A stretch of DNA of 64,000 bases from DATESN01 sp035270785 (GTDB taxonomy: Bacteria; Bacillota; Clostridia; Lachnospirales; Lachnospiraceae), in the NCBI GenBank assembly GCA_035270785.1, contig DATESN010000015.1, positions 124,001 to 188,000 of the forward strand, in the 5' to 3' direction. Of the stretch, positions 25,103-34,616 are shown one piece after another (within the stretch, counting starts at the first letter, position 1; each line of letters opens with the position of its first letter). Made by a program: the position numbers and the translations under genes. The notes under the pieces were generated by a model. The model searched no databases. It was not told the origin of the DNA and saw only the letters and a list, made by a program, of their open reading frames with translations.

Positions 25103-28054
25103 ATGAAAAGGTTGTGGAAAAAAATAACTTCACTTTTACTATCAGTGGCGATGTTAGCAAGTCTATTTGGGAATTCTATAAAGGTAGAAGCAAAGACGGA
25201 AGCATCTCTAGAAGATTATAAAGAAGTTCTTGATTATACCAAGGATATGGAAGGGTATAGTACCTATTTATTATCTTATGACACTACAGTGCGACCTAAT
25301 AAAACGGTTGAGGTTCCTGCCACTGATTATGTAAGAGTGGAAGGGATGGAGCCTAAAGTTTTATCTAATTATGAAGGAATAGAAGGTGATTCTCTATTTA
25401 CAGAGGAATCTGGGCTTATAGAATATGAATTTGAAATAGAAGAAACAGGCTTTTATGAATTAGGATTAGATTATTTTCCAATAGAGGGAAAGAGTGCCTC
25501 TATTCAAAGGAGTTTTTTTATTGATGGAACATTACCATATTCTCAACTCTCACTTATACAATTTTCTAGAATCTGGGAAAATTCCATTCACGAATGGATT
25601 GTGGATAACCAAGGAAATGATTTAAAACCTACGCAAGTTGAAAAGCCAGAATGGGTTACCAGTAATTTTTATGATAGTGATGGATATGTAACAGATGCAT
25701 TATCTGTATACCTAACAAAAGGAACTCATACCATGACTATAATTTCATTAAGAGAACCAATGGTTATACATAAAATCACCTTTAGCAATCATGGAGAGCT
25801 AAAAGCTTATAAAGATATATTAGCTGATTATGAAGCAAGTGGTTATACAGATTCATCCAATCGATTAATAGAGATTCAAGCAGAAAATGCGGATATAAAA
25901 TCTTCACAAATGTTGTATCCAACCCAAGATCAATCTTCACCGGCTGTTTTTCCTTACAGTGCGAAAGAGCTGAAGAATAATACCATTGGGGGGAATAGCT
26001 GGCGTATTGTGGGAGATTGGATAGAATGGAGTTTTCAGGTGCCGGAAAGCGGATATTATAATATTACCCTTCATGCAAGGCAAAACTTTGTGCAAGGAAC
26101 TTATGTATCACGTAAAATTTATCTTGATGGTATAGTACCTTTCGAAGAATTAAGTGATTATGCTTTTAAATATAAAAGCAGTTGGGAAATGAAAACGTTA
26201 CAAAATACGGATGGAGAAGATTATAAGTTCTATCTGGAAAAGGGAACGCATACCATCCGCTTGGAAGCAGTATTGGGAGAGTTTTCAGATATTGTAAATG
26301 ATGTTCAAAATATTCTGACGGATTTAAATGCACAATATCGAAAGATTATTCGTATTACAGGTGTTGCACCAGATGAATACAGGGATTATCAAATTGAAAA
26401 GACGTTGCCAAATTTAGGAATTGAGTTAGTGGATATTCGTGATAGATTAGACGATGTGATTACAAGATTACGTAATGTAGCGGGTTCTAGTAGCAATAAG
26501 GAAGCTGCACTTATTACTATGAGAGATCAATTAACGTTGATTATGAAAGATACGGAAAAGGTTACTAAGTTAGTCAAAGATTTTAAAGTTAATATTAGTG
26601 CATTGGGTACATGGATTACTCAGGTTATTGAACAGCCATTACAGTTAGATGCCATTTATATATCATCTCCCAATCAAAAATTACCAAAGATACATAATTC
26701 ATTTTGGGATAACTTGATTCACGAATTGAAAAAGCTATTCTGGTCTTTTTTTATTGATTACAATACCATAGGAAATGTTGCCAATAAACAAGAGGAAACA
26801 CAGACAATAACGGTGTGGGTTGGTACAGGAAGAGATCAGGCAAATGTAATAAAGAGTTTAGTAGATGAAAAATTTACAAGTAAAACGAATATCAACGTTA
26901 ACATTATGCTTGTTGATATGAACACGTTACTCCAGGCAACACTTTCAGGTCAGGGACCAGACGTAGCAATGCAAGTTGCTAATGGAGCAACAGGTGCGGC
27001 AGCGGCAACGGGCACTACATCAAATTCTAATGATTTACCAATGAATTATGGTCTTAGAAGTGCGGTTGTTGATTTATCAACATTAGTTACTGAAAAGGAA
27101 ATAAGGGAAGTGGCTAGCCGGTTTAGAGAAAGTGCGTTAGAGCCTTATACTTATGAAGACTCCCTATACGCTCTTCCAGAAACACAAACCTTTCCCATGA
27201 TGTTCTATAGAAAAGATATTTTAAAGGAACTAGGATTAGAAACGCCAACCACATGGGATGAGATGAAAGTAGTAATGTCTGTTTTAAATGAAAATCAAAT
27301 GGAGTTAGGTATGCTGCCCCTTGAACTTATATGGACTTCTCTTTTATACCAAAATGGAGGAGAGCTATATGTAGGGGATGGCACTGCATCCGCACTTGAC
27401 AGTGATAATGCGGTTAATGCATTTAAGGTTTACACGGAATTTTACACAGACTACAAACTAGATAAAGAAACATCGGTAGAACAGAGGTTCCGAACTGGTG
27501 AAGCACCCATTATTATTGCAGATTATACTACATACAATAATTTTCAAGTATCTGCACCGGATATTAAAGGATTATGGGGTTTTGCTGGGGTACCTGGAAC
27601 TATTCAAGAAGAAGGAACGATTAATAATACAGTTGCAAGCACTGGGCTTGCGTGTATGATGATGAATAATGCAAAAGATAAAGATGCTGCTTGGCAGTTC
27701 ATGAAGTGGTGGACCAGTGCGGAGATTCAAACATCATATGGACGTGAAATGGAAGGATTAATGGGTGCTGCAGCGAGATATCCCTCAGCTAATATAGAAG
27801 CATTTGACTCCCTTCCTTGGCCAGTCGTTGATTATGAAGCCTTAGCAAAGCAATATCAAAACGTAAAAGGGATTCCTCAAGTACCTGGTGGATATTACTC
27901 TTGGCGTAATGTAAACAATGCCTTTTATCGTGTGGTGTCTTCAGAAGAAGCTGAGAAAATGCCACCAAGGGAAGCACTAACAGAATATATGCGCTATATC
28001 AATGAAGAAATCACGTATAAAAGAGCCGAGTTTGGCCTAAACACGGCTAAATAA
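25103..28054 (+). CDS. Very large extracellular solute-binding protein with N-terminal CBM35-like domains
   Basis: 983 residues. A Sec signal peptide ends about residue 31 (KVEA-KTEA); no lipobox Cys is present. Two beta-sandwich regions with CBM35/CBM6-like features follow (about 60-235 and 255-395; RSFFIDGTLPYSQL and RKIYLDGIVPFEEL are matching segments). A helical region covers about 395-520, and a family 1 sugar-binding protein about 565-983 (ITVWVGTGRDQ onward). It is the first gene of the uptake operon and probably captures manno-oligosaccharides or mannan chains for the adjacent permeases. How it stays at the cell without a lipid anchor is unclear. AAGGAGG precedes TTG-ATG; ATG 25103 was chosen, though TTG 25100 has better spacing. 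Confidence 0.85.
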   Translation: MKRLWKKITSLLLSVAMLASLFGNSIKVEAKTEASLEDYKEVLDYTKDMEGYSTYLLSYDTTVRPNKTVEVPATDYVRVEGMEPKVLSNYEGIEGDSLFTEESGLIEYEFEIEETGFYELGLDYFPIEGKSASIQRSFFIDGTLPYSQLSLIQFSRIWENSIHEWIVDNQGNDLKPTQVEKPEWVTSNFYDSDGYVTDALSVYLTKGTHTMTIISLREPMVIHKITFSNHGELKAYKDILADYEASGYTDSSNRLIEIQAENADIKSSQMLYPTQDQSSPAVFPYSAKELKNNTIGGNSWRIVGDWIEWSFQVPESGYYNITLHARQNFVQGTYVSRKIYLDGIVPFEELSDYAFKYKSSWEMKTLQNTDGEDYKFYLEKGTHTIRLEAVLGEFSDIVNDVQNILTDLNAQYRKIIRITGVAPDEYRDYQIEKTLPNLGIELVDIRDRLDDVITRLRNVAGSSSNKEAALITMRDQLTLIMKDTEKVTKLVKDFKVNISALGTWITQVIEQPLQLDAIYISSPNQKLPKIHNSFWDNLIHELKKLFWSFFIDYNTIGNVANKQEETQTITVWVGTGRDQANVIKSLVDEKFTSKTNINVNIMLVDMNTLLQATLSGQGPDVAMQVANGATGAAAATGTTSNSNDLPMNYGLRSAVVDLSTLVTEKEIREVASRFRESALEPYTYEDSLYALPETQTFPMMFYRKDILKELGLETPTTWDEMKVVMSVLNENQMELGMLPLELIWTSLLYQNGGELYVGDGTASALDSDNAVNAFKVYTEFYTDYKLDKETSVEQRFRTGEAPIIIADYTTYNNFQVSAPDIKGLWGFAGVPGTIQEEGTINNTVASTGLACMMMNNAKDKDAAWQFMKWWTSAEIQTSYGREMEGLMGAAARYPSANIEAFDSLPWPVVDYEALAKQYQNVKGIPQVPGGYYSWRNVNNAFYRVVSSEEAEKMPPREALTEYMRYINEEITYKRAEFGLNTAK

Positions 28055-28070
28055 TGGGAGGAAAGTAAAA

Positions 28071-28985
28071 ATGCAGAAGTCACAGAAATGGACACTTTTG
28101 AAAAAAGATATGAAAAGAAGTAAAACCTCCTATATTATGATTGCACCTTATTTTATGTTATTTTTTTGCTTCACGGTGCTTCCCGTATTGGCTTCCATCA
28201 CATTGAGTTTTACGAACTTTAATATGCTAGAGATACCTAGTTTTATAGGATGGAATAATTATTTAAGACTTTTGTTAGATGACGATATTTTTATGATTGC
28301 ACTTAAAAATACCCTAATATTTGCAGTCATTACAGGTCCATTAAGTTACGTTATGTGTTTGATTTTTGCTTGGATTATTAATGAATTTAAAGGAAAACTG
28401 AGAGCGTTTCTAACACTTATTTTCTACGCTCCATCCATATCAGGTAATGCTTTTATGATTTGGCTAATTATCGTATCCGGTGATAGATATGGCTATTTAA
28501 ATGGCTGGCTCATGAAATGGTCCTTTATCTATAATCCAATTGTATGGATGAAAACAGAAAAATATGTACTACCTATATTAATCGTTGTTCAGTTATGGTT
28601 AAGTCTCGGAACTGGATTTCTAACCTTTATAGCTGGTTTGCAAACAGTAGACAAAAGTTTATATGAAGCAGCAGCAGTAGACGGTGTTAAAAACCGTTGG
28701 CAGGAATTATGGTTTGTAACACTTCCGGCTATGAAACCTCAACTTATGTTTGGAGCTGTCATGCAGATTACGCAAGCTTTTGCAGTTGCAGATATTTCCA
28801 TACAATTAGCAGGAAATCCATCCGTAAACTATGCAGGTGCAACAATAGTAACTCATCTTATGGATTACGGTAGTGGTATTCGTTATGAAATGGGATATGC
28901 CTGCGCTATAGCGACCATTCTTTTTATATTGATGTTAGGTACGAACAAAATTGTTCAATCCTTCATTAGAAAGGTTGGTGAATAG
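28071..28985 (+). CDS. Sugar ABC transporter permease (MalF/UgpA type), pair 1
   Basis: 304 residues with six predicted membrane helices and the cytoplasmic EAA loop (LYEAAAVDGVKNRWQELW, about 200-217), which docks the ATPase. The N-terminal helix region (SYIMIAPYFMLFFCFTVLPV) is typical of the carbohydrate uptake 1 (CUT1) family. It starts 16 bases after the binding-protein stop, behind GGGAGG. Its partner is the next gene, only two bases away. No ATPase gene is in the cluster; a shared MsmK/UgpC-type ATPase elsewhere is likely (family knowledge). Confidence 0.93.
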   Translation: MQKSQKWTLLKKDMKRSKTSYIMIAPYFMLFFCFTVLPVLASITLSFTNFNMLEIPSFIGWNNYLRLLLDDDIFMIALKNTLIFAVITGPLSYVMCLIFAWIINEFKGKLRAFLTLIFYAPSISGNAFMIWLIIVSGDRYGYLNGWLMKWSFIYNPIVWMKTEKYVLPILIVVQLWLSLGTGFLTFIAGLQTVDKSLYEAAAVDGVKNRWQELWFVTLPAMKPQLMFGAVMQITQAFAVADISIQLAGNPSVNYAGATIVTHLMDYGSGIRYEMGYACAIATILFILMLGTNKIVQSFIRKVGE

Positions 28986-28987
28986 AT

Positions 28988-29884
28988 ATGGCAAGACAAA
29001 AAAATTACCTTAAAAAACGTTCCTTAAGGAAAATGAAAAAACAGAAACAATTAAATAGATCCAAGGCGGGAAACACGCTTCTATTTATTATTATGGGTAT
29101 TTGTGGCATTGCAATGGCACTTCCTCTGGTAATGATAATTAATAATTCATTAAAACCTTTGGATGAATTGTTTAAATATCCTCCTCAAATTTTTGTTCGC
29201 AATCCATCACTTAACAATTTTAGTGATTTGTATGTTTTAATGTCCAATTCATGGGTACCTTTTACAAGATACATCATGAACACCGTAATTATTACTGGAG
29301 TGGGCACGGTGGGCCATGTTTTATTTGCCTCACTTGCTGCGTACCCTTTAGCAAAACATAATTTTCCTGGAAAAAAACTCTTCTTTGGAGTTGTCATTTT
29401 ATCGTTAATGTTTACTTATAATGTTACAGCAATTCCTAACTATATGATCATTTCTTGGCTTGGAATAAATAATACATATTTAGCAGTTATGCTCCCAGCA
29501 TTTGCGTATGGTCTTGGTCTTTATTTAATGAAGCAATTTATGGAACAAATACCAGATTCTCTTGTAGAATCCTGTAAATTAGATGGAGCGAGTGAATTTA
29601 AAATATTTTTTAAAATCATTATGCCAAACGTAAAGCCAGCATGGCTCACACTTGCTATTTTTCAATTTCAGACTTTGTGGGCTAATACCGGTAGCGGGTT
29701 TCTAAGAAGTGAACAGATAAAACCGTTACAATATGCGTTATACCAAATCGTTGCAGGTGGGCCTGCTAGGCAAGGTGCTGCGGCGGTTGTTCAGTTAATT
29801 ATAGCAGCGATACCAATTACGTTCTTTATTTTCTGTCAAAGTAATATTATTGAAACCATGACTACATCAGGTATGAAAGAATAA
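28988..29884 (+). CDS. Sugar ABC transporter permease (MalG/UgpE type), pair 1
   Basis: 298 residues, six membrane helices, with an unusually basic first 30 residues (KNYLKKRSLRKMKKQKQLNR) in the cytoplasm. The EAA loop is LVESCKLDGASEFKIFFKII (about 193-212), with Ser-Cys in place of the usual Ala-Ala. It completes the first permease pair with the preceding gene, with translation nearly coupled (TAG, four bases, ATG). Expected substrate is a manno-oligosaccharide from context. Confidence 0.92.
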   Translation: MARQKNYLKKRSLRKMKKQKQLNRSKAGNTLLFIIMGICGIAMALPLVMIINNSLKPLDELFKYPPQIFVRNPSLNNFSDLYVLMSNSWVPFTRYIMNTVIITGVGTVGHVLFASLAAYPLAKHNFPGKKLFFGVVILSLMFTYNVTAIPNYMIISWLGINNTYLAVMLPAFAYGLGLYLMKQFMEQIPDSLVESCKLDGASEFKIFFKIIMPNVKPAWLTLAIFQFQTLWANTGSGFLRSEQIKPLQYALYQIVAGGPARQGAAAVVQLIIAAIPITFFIFCQSNIIETMTTSGMKE

Positions 29885-29897
29885 AAGGAGAATTTTT

Positions 29898-31373
29898 ATG
29901 AATAGCATATATAAGAAAAAGTTAACAAACATATCACTGTTCGCTATTCTTTTTATTTTTTTGGTAGTGACTATGGATAGGAAGGCATGTGCAAGCGAAA
30001 GTGTACCTTATGACACCTATATTTACGATGTATATGAGGATATTAAATATACCCCCGCTGCCTATATCCCTGAAGAAGTCATTAGGGGTAAAGAGTGGGG
30101 AATTGGAGCATTAAATAGTCCTCAAGATATAAATGTTACAAAAGATGGAACCGTTTATATTGCGGATACAGGCAACAACAGAATTGTAGTGTTAGATCCT
30201 AAGTTTCACTTAATTAAAGTAATTGAAGAATTTAATAATAATGGAAAAAAGGAAAGCTTTTCATCTCCTTCAGGCATCTATTTTTCTTTAAGTGGTAATC
30301 TATATATTGCTGACACTGGAAATAAAAGAATAGTGTTGTTAGATGAAGATAGTAATTTGGTGAACATAATAGAAAATCCACAATCGGAAGTTTTAGATGG
30401 GGAATTTGTATTTGTTCCATTAAAAGTCTCGGTTGATTACGCAGATAGAGTGTATGTCATTGCTAAAAATATGTTTCAAGGAATTATGGCATTTGACTCA
30501 GAAGGCAATTTCACTGGGTTCTCAGGTAAAATCGAAGTAAACATTTCAACATCAGAAAAGGTATGGCGCATTTTTACAACGAAAGAGCAAAGAAGCAAAC
30601 AACAACTGTTTATTCCAACTGAATTTACAGGAATGGAAATAGATGAAAATGGATTTATCTACGCTACTAGCATTGACGCTAAAGGAATTCAATCAGTTAG
30701 AAGATTAAATCCCAAGGGTGAGGATGTTATTCGCAAAGGGGTAGGTGGTATTTCCGGAGATCTTGATTGGCGTATTCGTGGAGACTATTCAGGTGCCTCT
30801 AGAATTATTGATGTTGTTGTAAGAGATAAGGGACTTTATTCTATTATTGATTCAACCAGAGGCAGGATTTTCACATATGATCATGAGGGGAACTTATTAT
30901 ACATATTTGGTGGTATGGGAACCCAGGAAGGAACCTTTAATACACCCACTGCTATTGATACCCTAGATGATAAGATATTAGTGTTAGACTCTGGTAGAAA
31001 TGCAATTATGAGTTTTACTCCAAGTAAATATGGTAGTTTAATTAATGAAGCGGTGGGTCTTCGATATGACGGAGATGAATCGAAAGCGGTCTATTGCTGG
31101 GAAGAAGTTATTAAATTGGATTCCAACTTTGAATTGGCTTATGTGGGGATTGGTAAATCTTACTTATCGAGTGGCAATAATAAACTGGCAATGAAATACT
31201 TTAAATTGGGAAAAAATCAGGAATATTATTCAATGGCCTTCAAGCGTTATAGAAATGAAGTATTAAAAAATAATTTACAATATATATTAACAGGGCTCAT
31301 CGTCATTATTCTTGGAAGAAAAATATATCAGTTTATCAGAAAAAGAAATAAAAGGAGGGCTCTTGATGTTTAA
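29898..31373 (+). CDS. Membrane-anchored extracellular NHL-repeat/TPR protein
   Basis: 491 residues: a signal peptide (about 1-33), an NHL-type beta-propeller (about 70-380; GTVYIADTGNNRIVVLD and GNLYIADTGNKRIVLLD are two clear repeats), one or two TPR-like helices (about 385-450; ELAYVGIGKSYLSSGNNKLAMKYFKLGK) and a C-terminal membrane helix (about 463-482) with a basic tail. The propeller should therefore face outside. Its biochemical role is not known. Its fixed place between transporter permeases suggests a scaffold or sugar-chain-binding accessory for uptake (inference). It overlaps the next gene by 8 bases. Confidence 0.8.
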   Translation: MNSIYKKKLTNISLFAILFIFLVVTMDRKACASESVPYDTYIYDVYEDIKYTPAAYIPEEVIRGKEWGIGALNSPQDINVTKDGTVYIADTGNNRIVVLDPKFHLIKVIEEFNNNGKKESFSSPSGIYFSLSGNLYIADTGNKRIVLLDEDSNLVNIIENPQSEVLDGEFVFVPLKVSVDYADRVYVIAKNMFQGIMAFDSEGNFTGFSGKIEVNISTSEKVWRIFTTKEQRSKQQLFIPTEFTGMEIDENGFIYATSIDAKGIQSVRRLNPKGEDVIRKGVGGISGDLDWRIRGDYSGASRIIDVVVRDKGLYSIIDSTRGRIFTYDHEGNLLYIFGGMGTQEGTFNTPTAIDTLDDKILVLDSGRNAIMSFTPSKYGSLINEAVGLRYDGDESKAVYCWEEVIKLDSNFELAYVGIGKSYLSSGNNKLAMKYFKLGKNQEYYSMAFKRYRNEVLKNNLQYILTGLIVIILGRKIYQFIRKRNKRRALDV

Positions 31374-31986
31374 GGAAAAGTTAAAATTTGCATTTTACAC
31401 ATTAGCTCATCCCTCAGATGGGTTTTACGAAATCAGACATAGAAACAGAGGCAGTGTGTTTCTAGCAATACTTTTTGTTTTTTTATTTGGCGTTTCCTTC
31501 GCTTCCAATCGTCAATATGCAGGATTTGTAGTAAATGTCCTTAACCCTATGAGTGTAAATAGTCCCATTGAAGTAAGTGGAGTTATGATTTTATTTTTAC
31601 TTTTTTGCATAGGTAATTGGTCCATTACCTGCTTAATGGAAGGGGAAGGGCGATTTAAGGATATTATTACTGTTATGGGATATTCCATACTTCCCATGGT
31701 ACTTACGTTTGTTCCCGCAACCATTTTATCTCACTTTTTAGCACAAAATGAGGAAGCATTTTACTCTATTATCCTAGTAGCATCCTTACTTTATTTCCTT
31801 TTATTAGCACTCATTGGAATTATGACAGTCCATAACTTTACATTAGGAAAAACACTGTTTACCATTGTGCTCACCTTCGTAGCTATGTTTATTATTATTT
31901 TCTTATGCTTATTATTTGGTTCCTTAATGGGACAAATAATTAATTTTTTTAAGAGTATCTATGATGAACTAATATTGCGTGCATAG
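31366..31986 (+). CDS. Yip1 family integral membrane protein
   Basis: 206 residues from ATG 31366, which has AGGAGGG upstream and overlaps the previous stop; an earlier in-frame ATG at 31312 has no ribosome site. The protein has about five membrane helices. The start MFKEKLKFAFYTLAHPSDGFYEIRHRNRGS and the following helices resemble bacterial YIP1-domain proteins. Function is unknown; in Firmicutes such genes often accompany carbohydrate ABC transporter genes with DUF5696 (recalled synteny). Translational overlap with the NHL gene suggests that the two proteins are made, and may act, together. Confidence 0.7.
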   Translation: MFKEKLKFAFYTLAHPSDGFYEIRHRNRGSVFLAILFVFLFGVSFASNRQYAGFVVNVLNPMSVNSPIEVSGVMILFLLFCIGNWSITCLMEGEGRFKDIITVMGYSILPMVLTFVPATILSHFLAQNEEAFYSIILVASLLYFLLLALIGIMTVHNFTLGKTLFTIVLTFVAMFIIIFLCLLFGSLMGQIINFFKSIYDELILRA

Positions 31987-32026
31987 TTATAGAGGCGTTA
32001 CCAGGTTAAAGGATAGGTTCGATAAA

Positions 32027-32049
32027 GCGCTACAAAGTGCGGATTGGAG
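32027..32049 (+). promoter_or_regulatory. Hairpin before the DUF5696 ribosome site
   Basis: GCGCT (32027-32031), loop ACAA, AGTGC (32036-32040), with one G-U pair, directly followed by GGATTGGAG (32041-32049) and the ATG at 32055. It resembles, more loosely, the CATGCAGATRGGAG elements elsewhere in the window. Confidence 0.4.
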
Positions 32050-32054
32050 TAGTT

Positions 32055-34616
32055 ATGAAGAAAAAAATAAAAATAGGTATCATAGCGGTCATTGTCATTG
32101 CAGTCGTGCTATTTATTTTAAATTTGGTATTCCGTTATTTTTTCTATGATAAATATAAAAATTATTTATCCTCATACGAAGTAGAAAAGGGAAAGGAATT
32201 TGTACCAATAGAAGAATCAAAATCAGATATTACAGGTATGGAACTTGTGGCACAAAACGATAACTTTAAGCTATACACTAACGTGGAAACAACGGAGATT
32301 GCTATTGTAAATAAGACTACAGGTGATATTACTTATTCAAATCCTCAAAATAGAGAAGAGGATACCATAGCGTCCATTACAAATAAATCAGAATTAAATT
32401 CAACATTGGTTGTGGAATATTATAATGAAGCAAGAAATGGCGCAAGAATAAATAACTATGATATGAGCATTCAATACAAGCAATATACAATGGAATCCAT
32501 TAATGATGGAATTCGTTATACCTATACGTTAGAAGAGCCAGATACCACAACAGGAATTGTTCCCTTACAGATTTCCGAACAGCGGTTTCAGACCTTAATT
32601 CTTGATAAATTATCTTCTAAACAAGGAAAGACAGTAAAGGGCAAATATAAATTAAAAGACGGTATCTACAAACTTTTAGATAAAGCAATGGAATCTGCTA
32701 TCGGGATGGAAAAACTCAATGCTTTATTTGTAGAAGCAGGGTATACGCAAGAGGATCAATCCTTGGATATGGGTGAAGCACAAGGGAAAGAAAGAATGTC
32801 TTTTACCATTCCGTTGGAATATCGGTTAACCCAGGATGGATTTGAAGTCTCCGTTCCCACAAGTGGCATTATAGAAAAAGGTGGAGCCAAAATTTATCGG
32901 TTAGAGCTACTAAAGTTTTTGGGAGCGGGTGGACCTGAAGCAAAAGGATATATGGTAGTTCCCAATGGTTCGGGATCTATCATTGAATTTAACAATGGAA
33001 AGACAAAAGACCCTTCCTATAGTCAATATGTATATGATTTAGATCCAGTAACACAAAGTTATGTAGTGATAGAAAACACAGAAACAGCAAGACTTCCGGT
33101 CTTTGGAATTAAAAATAATAACACGTCTATTTTTGCAGTCATTGAAAATGGGGATGCCCTTGCTTGTATTGATGCAGATGTTGCTGGAAAGTTAAATACT
33201 TATAATTATGTATATGTGACATTTTCCTTAAGAGAAATGGAACTTCTCAACATGTTTGGTGTAACAGGAACCCAAGCAGATACACCAGTATTAGAGAAAA
33301 ATATATATGATGTTAATTTAAAAGTAAGTTATACCTTGTTATCTGGAGATCAGGCAAATTATTCGGGTATGGCTAACTATTATAGAGAAAAGTTAATAGC
33401 AGAAGGCGTACTACAAACAAGCGCTACCAATACCTTGCCTTTCTACCTAGATATTTTAGGTGGAGTTGAGACACATGAGCACATTGTAGGAATACCAAAA
33501 AGAAAGATTACTGCCATGACAACATTTGACCAGGCAGGAAAAATTGTAGAAGAGCTTTTTCAAAATGATATTACAAATATTCGTATGAATTATATGGGAT
33601 GGTTTAATCGGGGGGTATATCATGATGTTCCTGATAAGATCAACGTATTAAGTACACTTGGTGGAAAAAGAGGTATGGAAAAGCTATCCAATAAACTTGA
33701 GGGGCAAGGCGGTAAGTTGTTTGGTGATGTGGCTTTTCAGAAAGTGACTTATACATCAAAGAGATTTCAATATAAGTTAGAATCTTCAAAATATTATTCG
33801 GGTTATGTAGTTAATTTTGGAGTAGTAAATCCTGCAAGTTTAAGGCAAACTAGTACCCTGGGATTTTACAGGGAACTAGCATATGATGTAATGTCACCTA
33901 AGTTCTTACCTCGATATGTCACAAAGTTTTCTAATAAAGTGAATGATATTAACATTACGGGAGTGGGGCTAAGGGATCTGGGAAGTTATCTAGCTTCTGA
34001 TAAAAAGCGTACAGAAGTCATTAACCGACAAATGGCTAAAGAAATTGTAAAGGCACAAGTTGATCTGTTACAGAAAACGGGGAAACAGATTTTAGTCGAT
34101 GGAGGTAATTTATATTCGTTGCAGTATACGTCAGATATTATTTCAGCACCAATTACAGATAGTTCCTTTTTTATTATTGATAGACAAATTCCATTCTATG
34201 AAATGGTGATCCACGGAAATATAGACTATACCGGGAAGCCCATTAACTTAAGTGATGCATATGACAAAGATAACATTGTCTTACAATATATAGAATATGG
34301 TGTTGCTCCAAGATTTACATTTTCCTATGAAGATTCAAGCAAAATAAAATATACATCTAGTGCAGAAAAATACTCTATTCAATATAAGGTGTGGATGGAA
34401 GACGCTGTTTCTATTTACACGGAACTTAGCGGGGCACTTAATCCTGTAGTAAACAGTAACATGATTAGTCATGAGGTGTTACCGTCAAATTTAATCAAGG
34501 TCAGGTATGATAATGGAATTGTTATTTATGTCAATAAAACGTCTAATCCCATTACAGATGATGGTGTCACGGTGGAAGCTACTGGCTATGTTGTGAAGGA
34601 AGGAGTGATATTATGA
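32055..34616 (+). CDS. DUF5696 domain protein, membrane-anchored and extracytoplasmic
   Basis: 853 residues from ATG 32055 (GGAG six bases ahead; a GTG 18 bases upstream is in frame but lies within the ribosome-site hairpin). One N-terminal membrane helix (about 5-28) leaves about 820 residues outside. Beta-rich N-terminal half (about 40-420; KGYMVVPNGSGSIIEFNNGK) and an alpha/beta C-terminal half (about 440-780) suggest a sandwich plus TIM-barrel plan like some glycosidases, but no catalytic pair can be assigned. Function is unknown. It lies between the Yip1 gene and the second permease pair, overlapping the latter by 4 bases (ATGA), so a role in mannan capture, processing or import is the best inference. 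Confidence 0.8.
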   Translation: MKKKIKIGIIAVIVIAVVLFILNLVFRYFFYDKYKNYLSSYEVEKGKEFVPIEESKSDITGMELVAQNDNFKLYTNVETTEIAIVNKTTGDITYSNPQNREEDTIASITNKSELNSTLVVEYYNEARNGARINNYDMSIQYKQYTMESINDGIRYTYTLEEPDTTTGIVPLQISEQRFQTLILDKLSSKQGKTVKGKYKLKDGIYKLLDKAMESAIGMEKLNALFVEAGYTQEDQSLDMGEAQGKERMSFTIPLEYRLTQDGFEVSVPTSGIIEKGGAKIYRLELLKFLGAGGPEAKGYMVVPNGSGSIIEFNNGKTKDPSYSQYVYDLDPVTQSYVVIENTETARLPVFGIKNNNTSIFAVIENGDALACIDADVAGKLNTYNYVYVTFSLREMELLNMFGVTGTQADTPVLEKNIYDVNLKVSYTLLSGDQANYSGMANYYREKLIAEGVLQTSATNTLPFYLDILGGVETHEHIVGIPKRKITAMTTFDQAGKIVEELFQNDITNIRMNYMGWFNRGVYHDVPDKINVLSTLGGKRGMEKLSNKLEGQGGKLFGDVAFQKVTYTSKRFQYKLESSKYYSGYVVNFGVVNPASLRQTSTLGFYRELAYDVMSPKFLPRYVTKFSNKVNDINITGVGLRDLGSYLASDKKRTEVINRQMAKEIVKAQVDLLQKTGKQILVDGGNLYSLQYTSDIISAPITDSSFFIIDRQIPFYEMVIHGNIDYTGKPINLSDAYDKDNIVLQYIEYGVAPRFTFSYEDSSKIKYTSSAEKYSIQYKVWMEDAVSIYTELSGALNPVVNSNMISHEVLPSNLIKVRYDNGIVIYVNKTSNPITDDGVTVEATGYVVKEGVIL

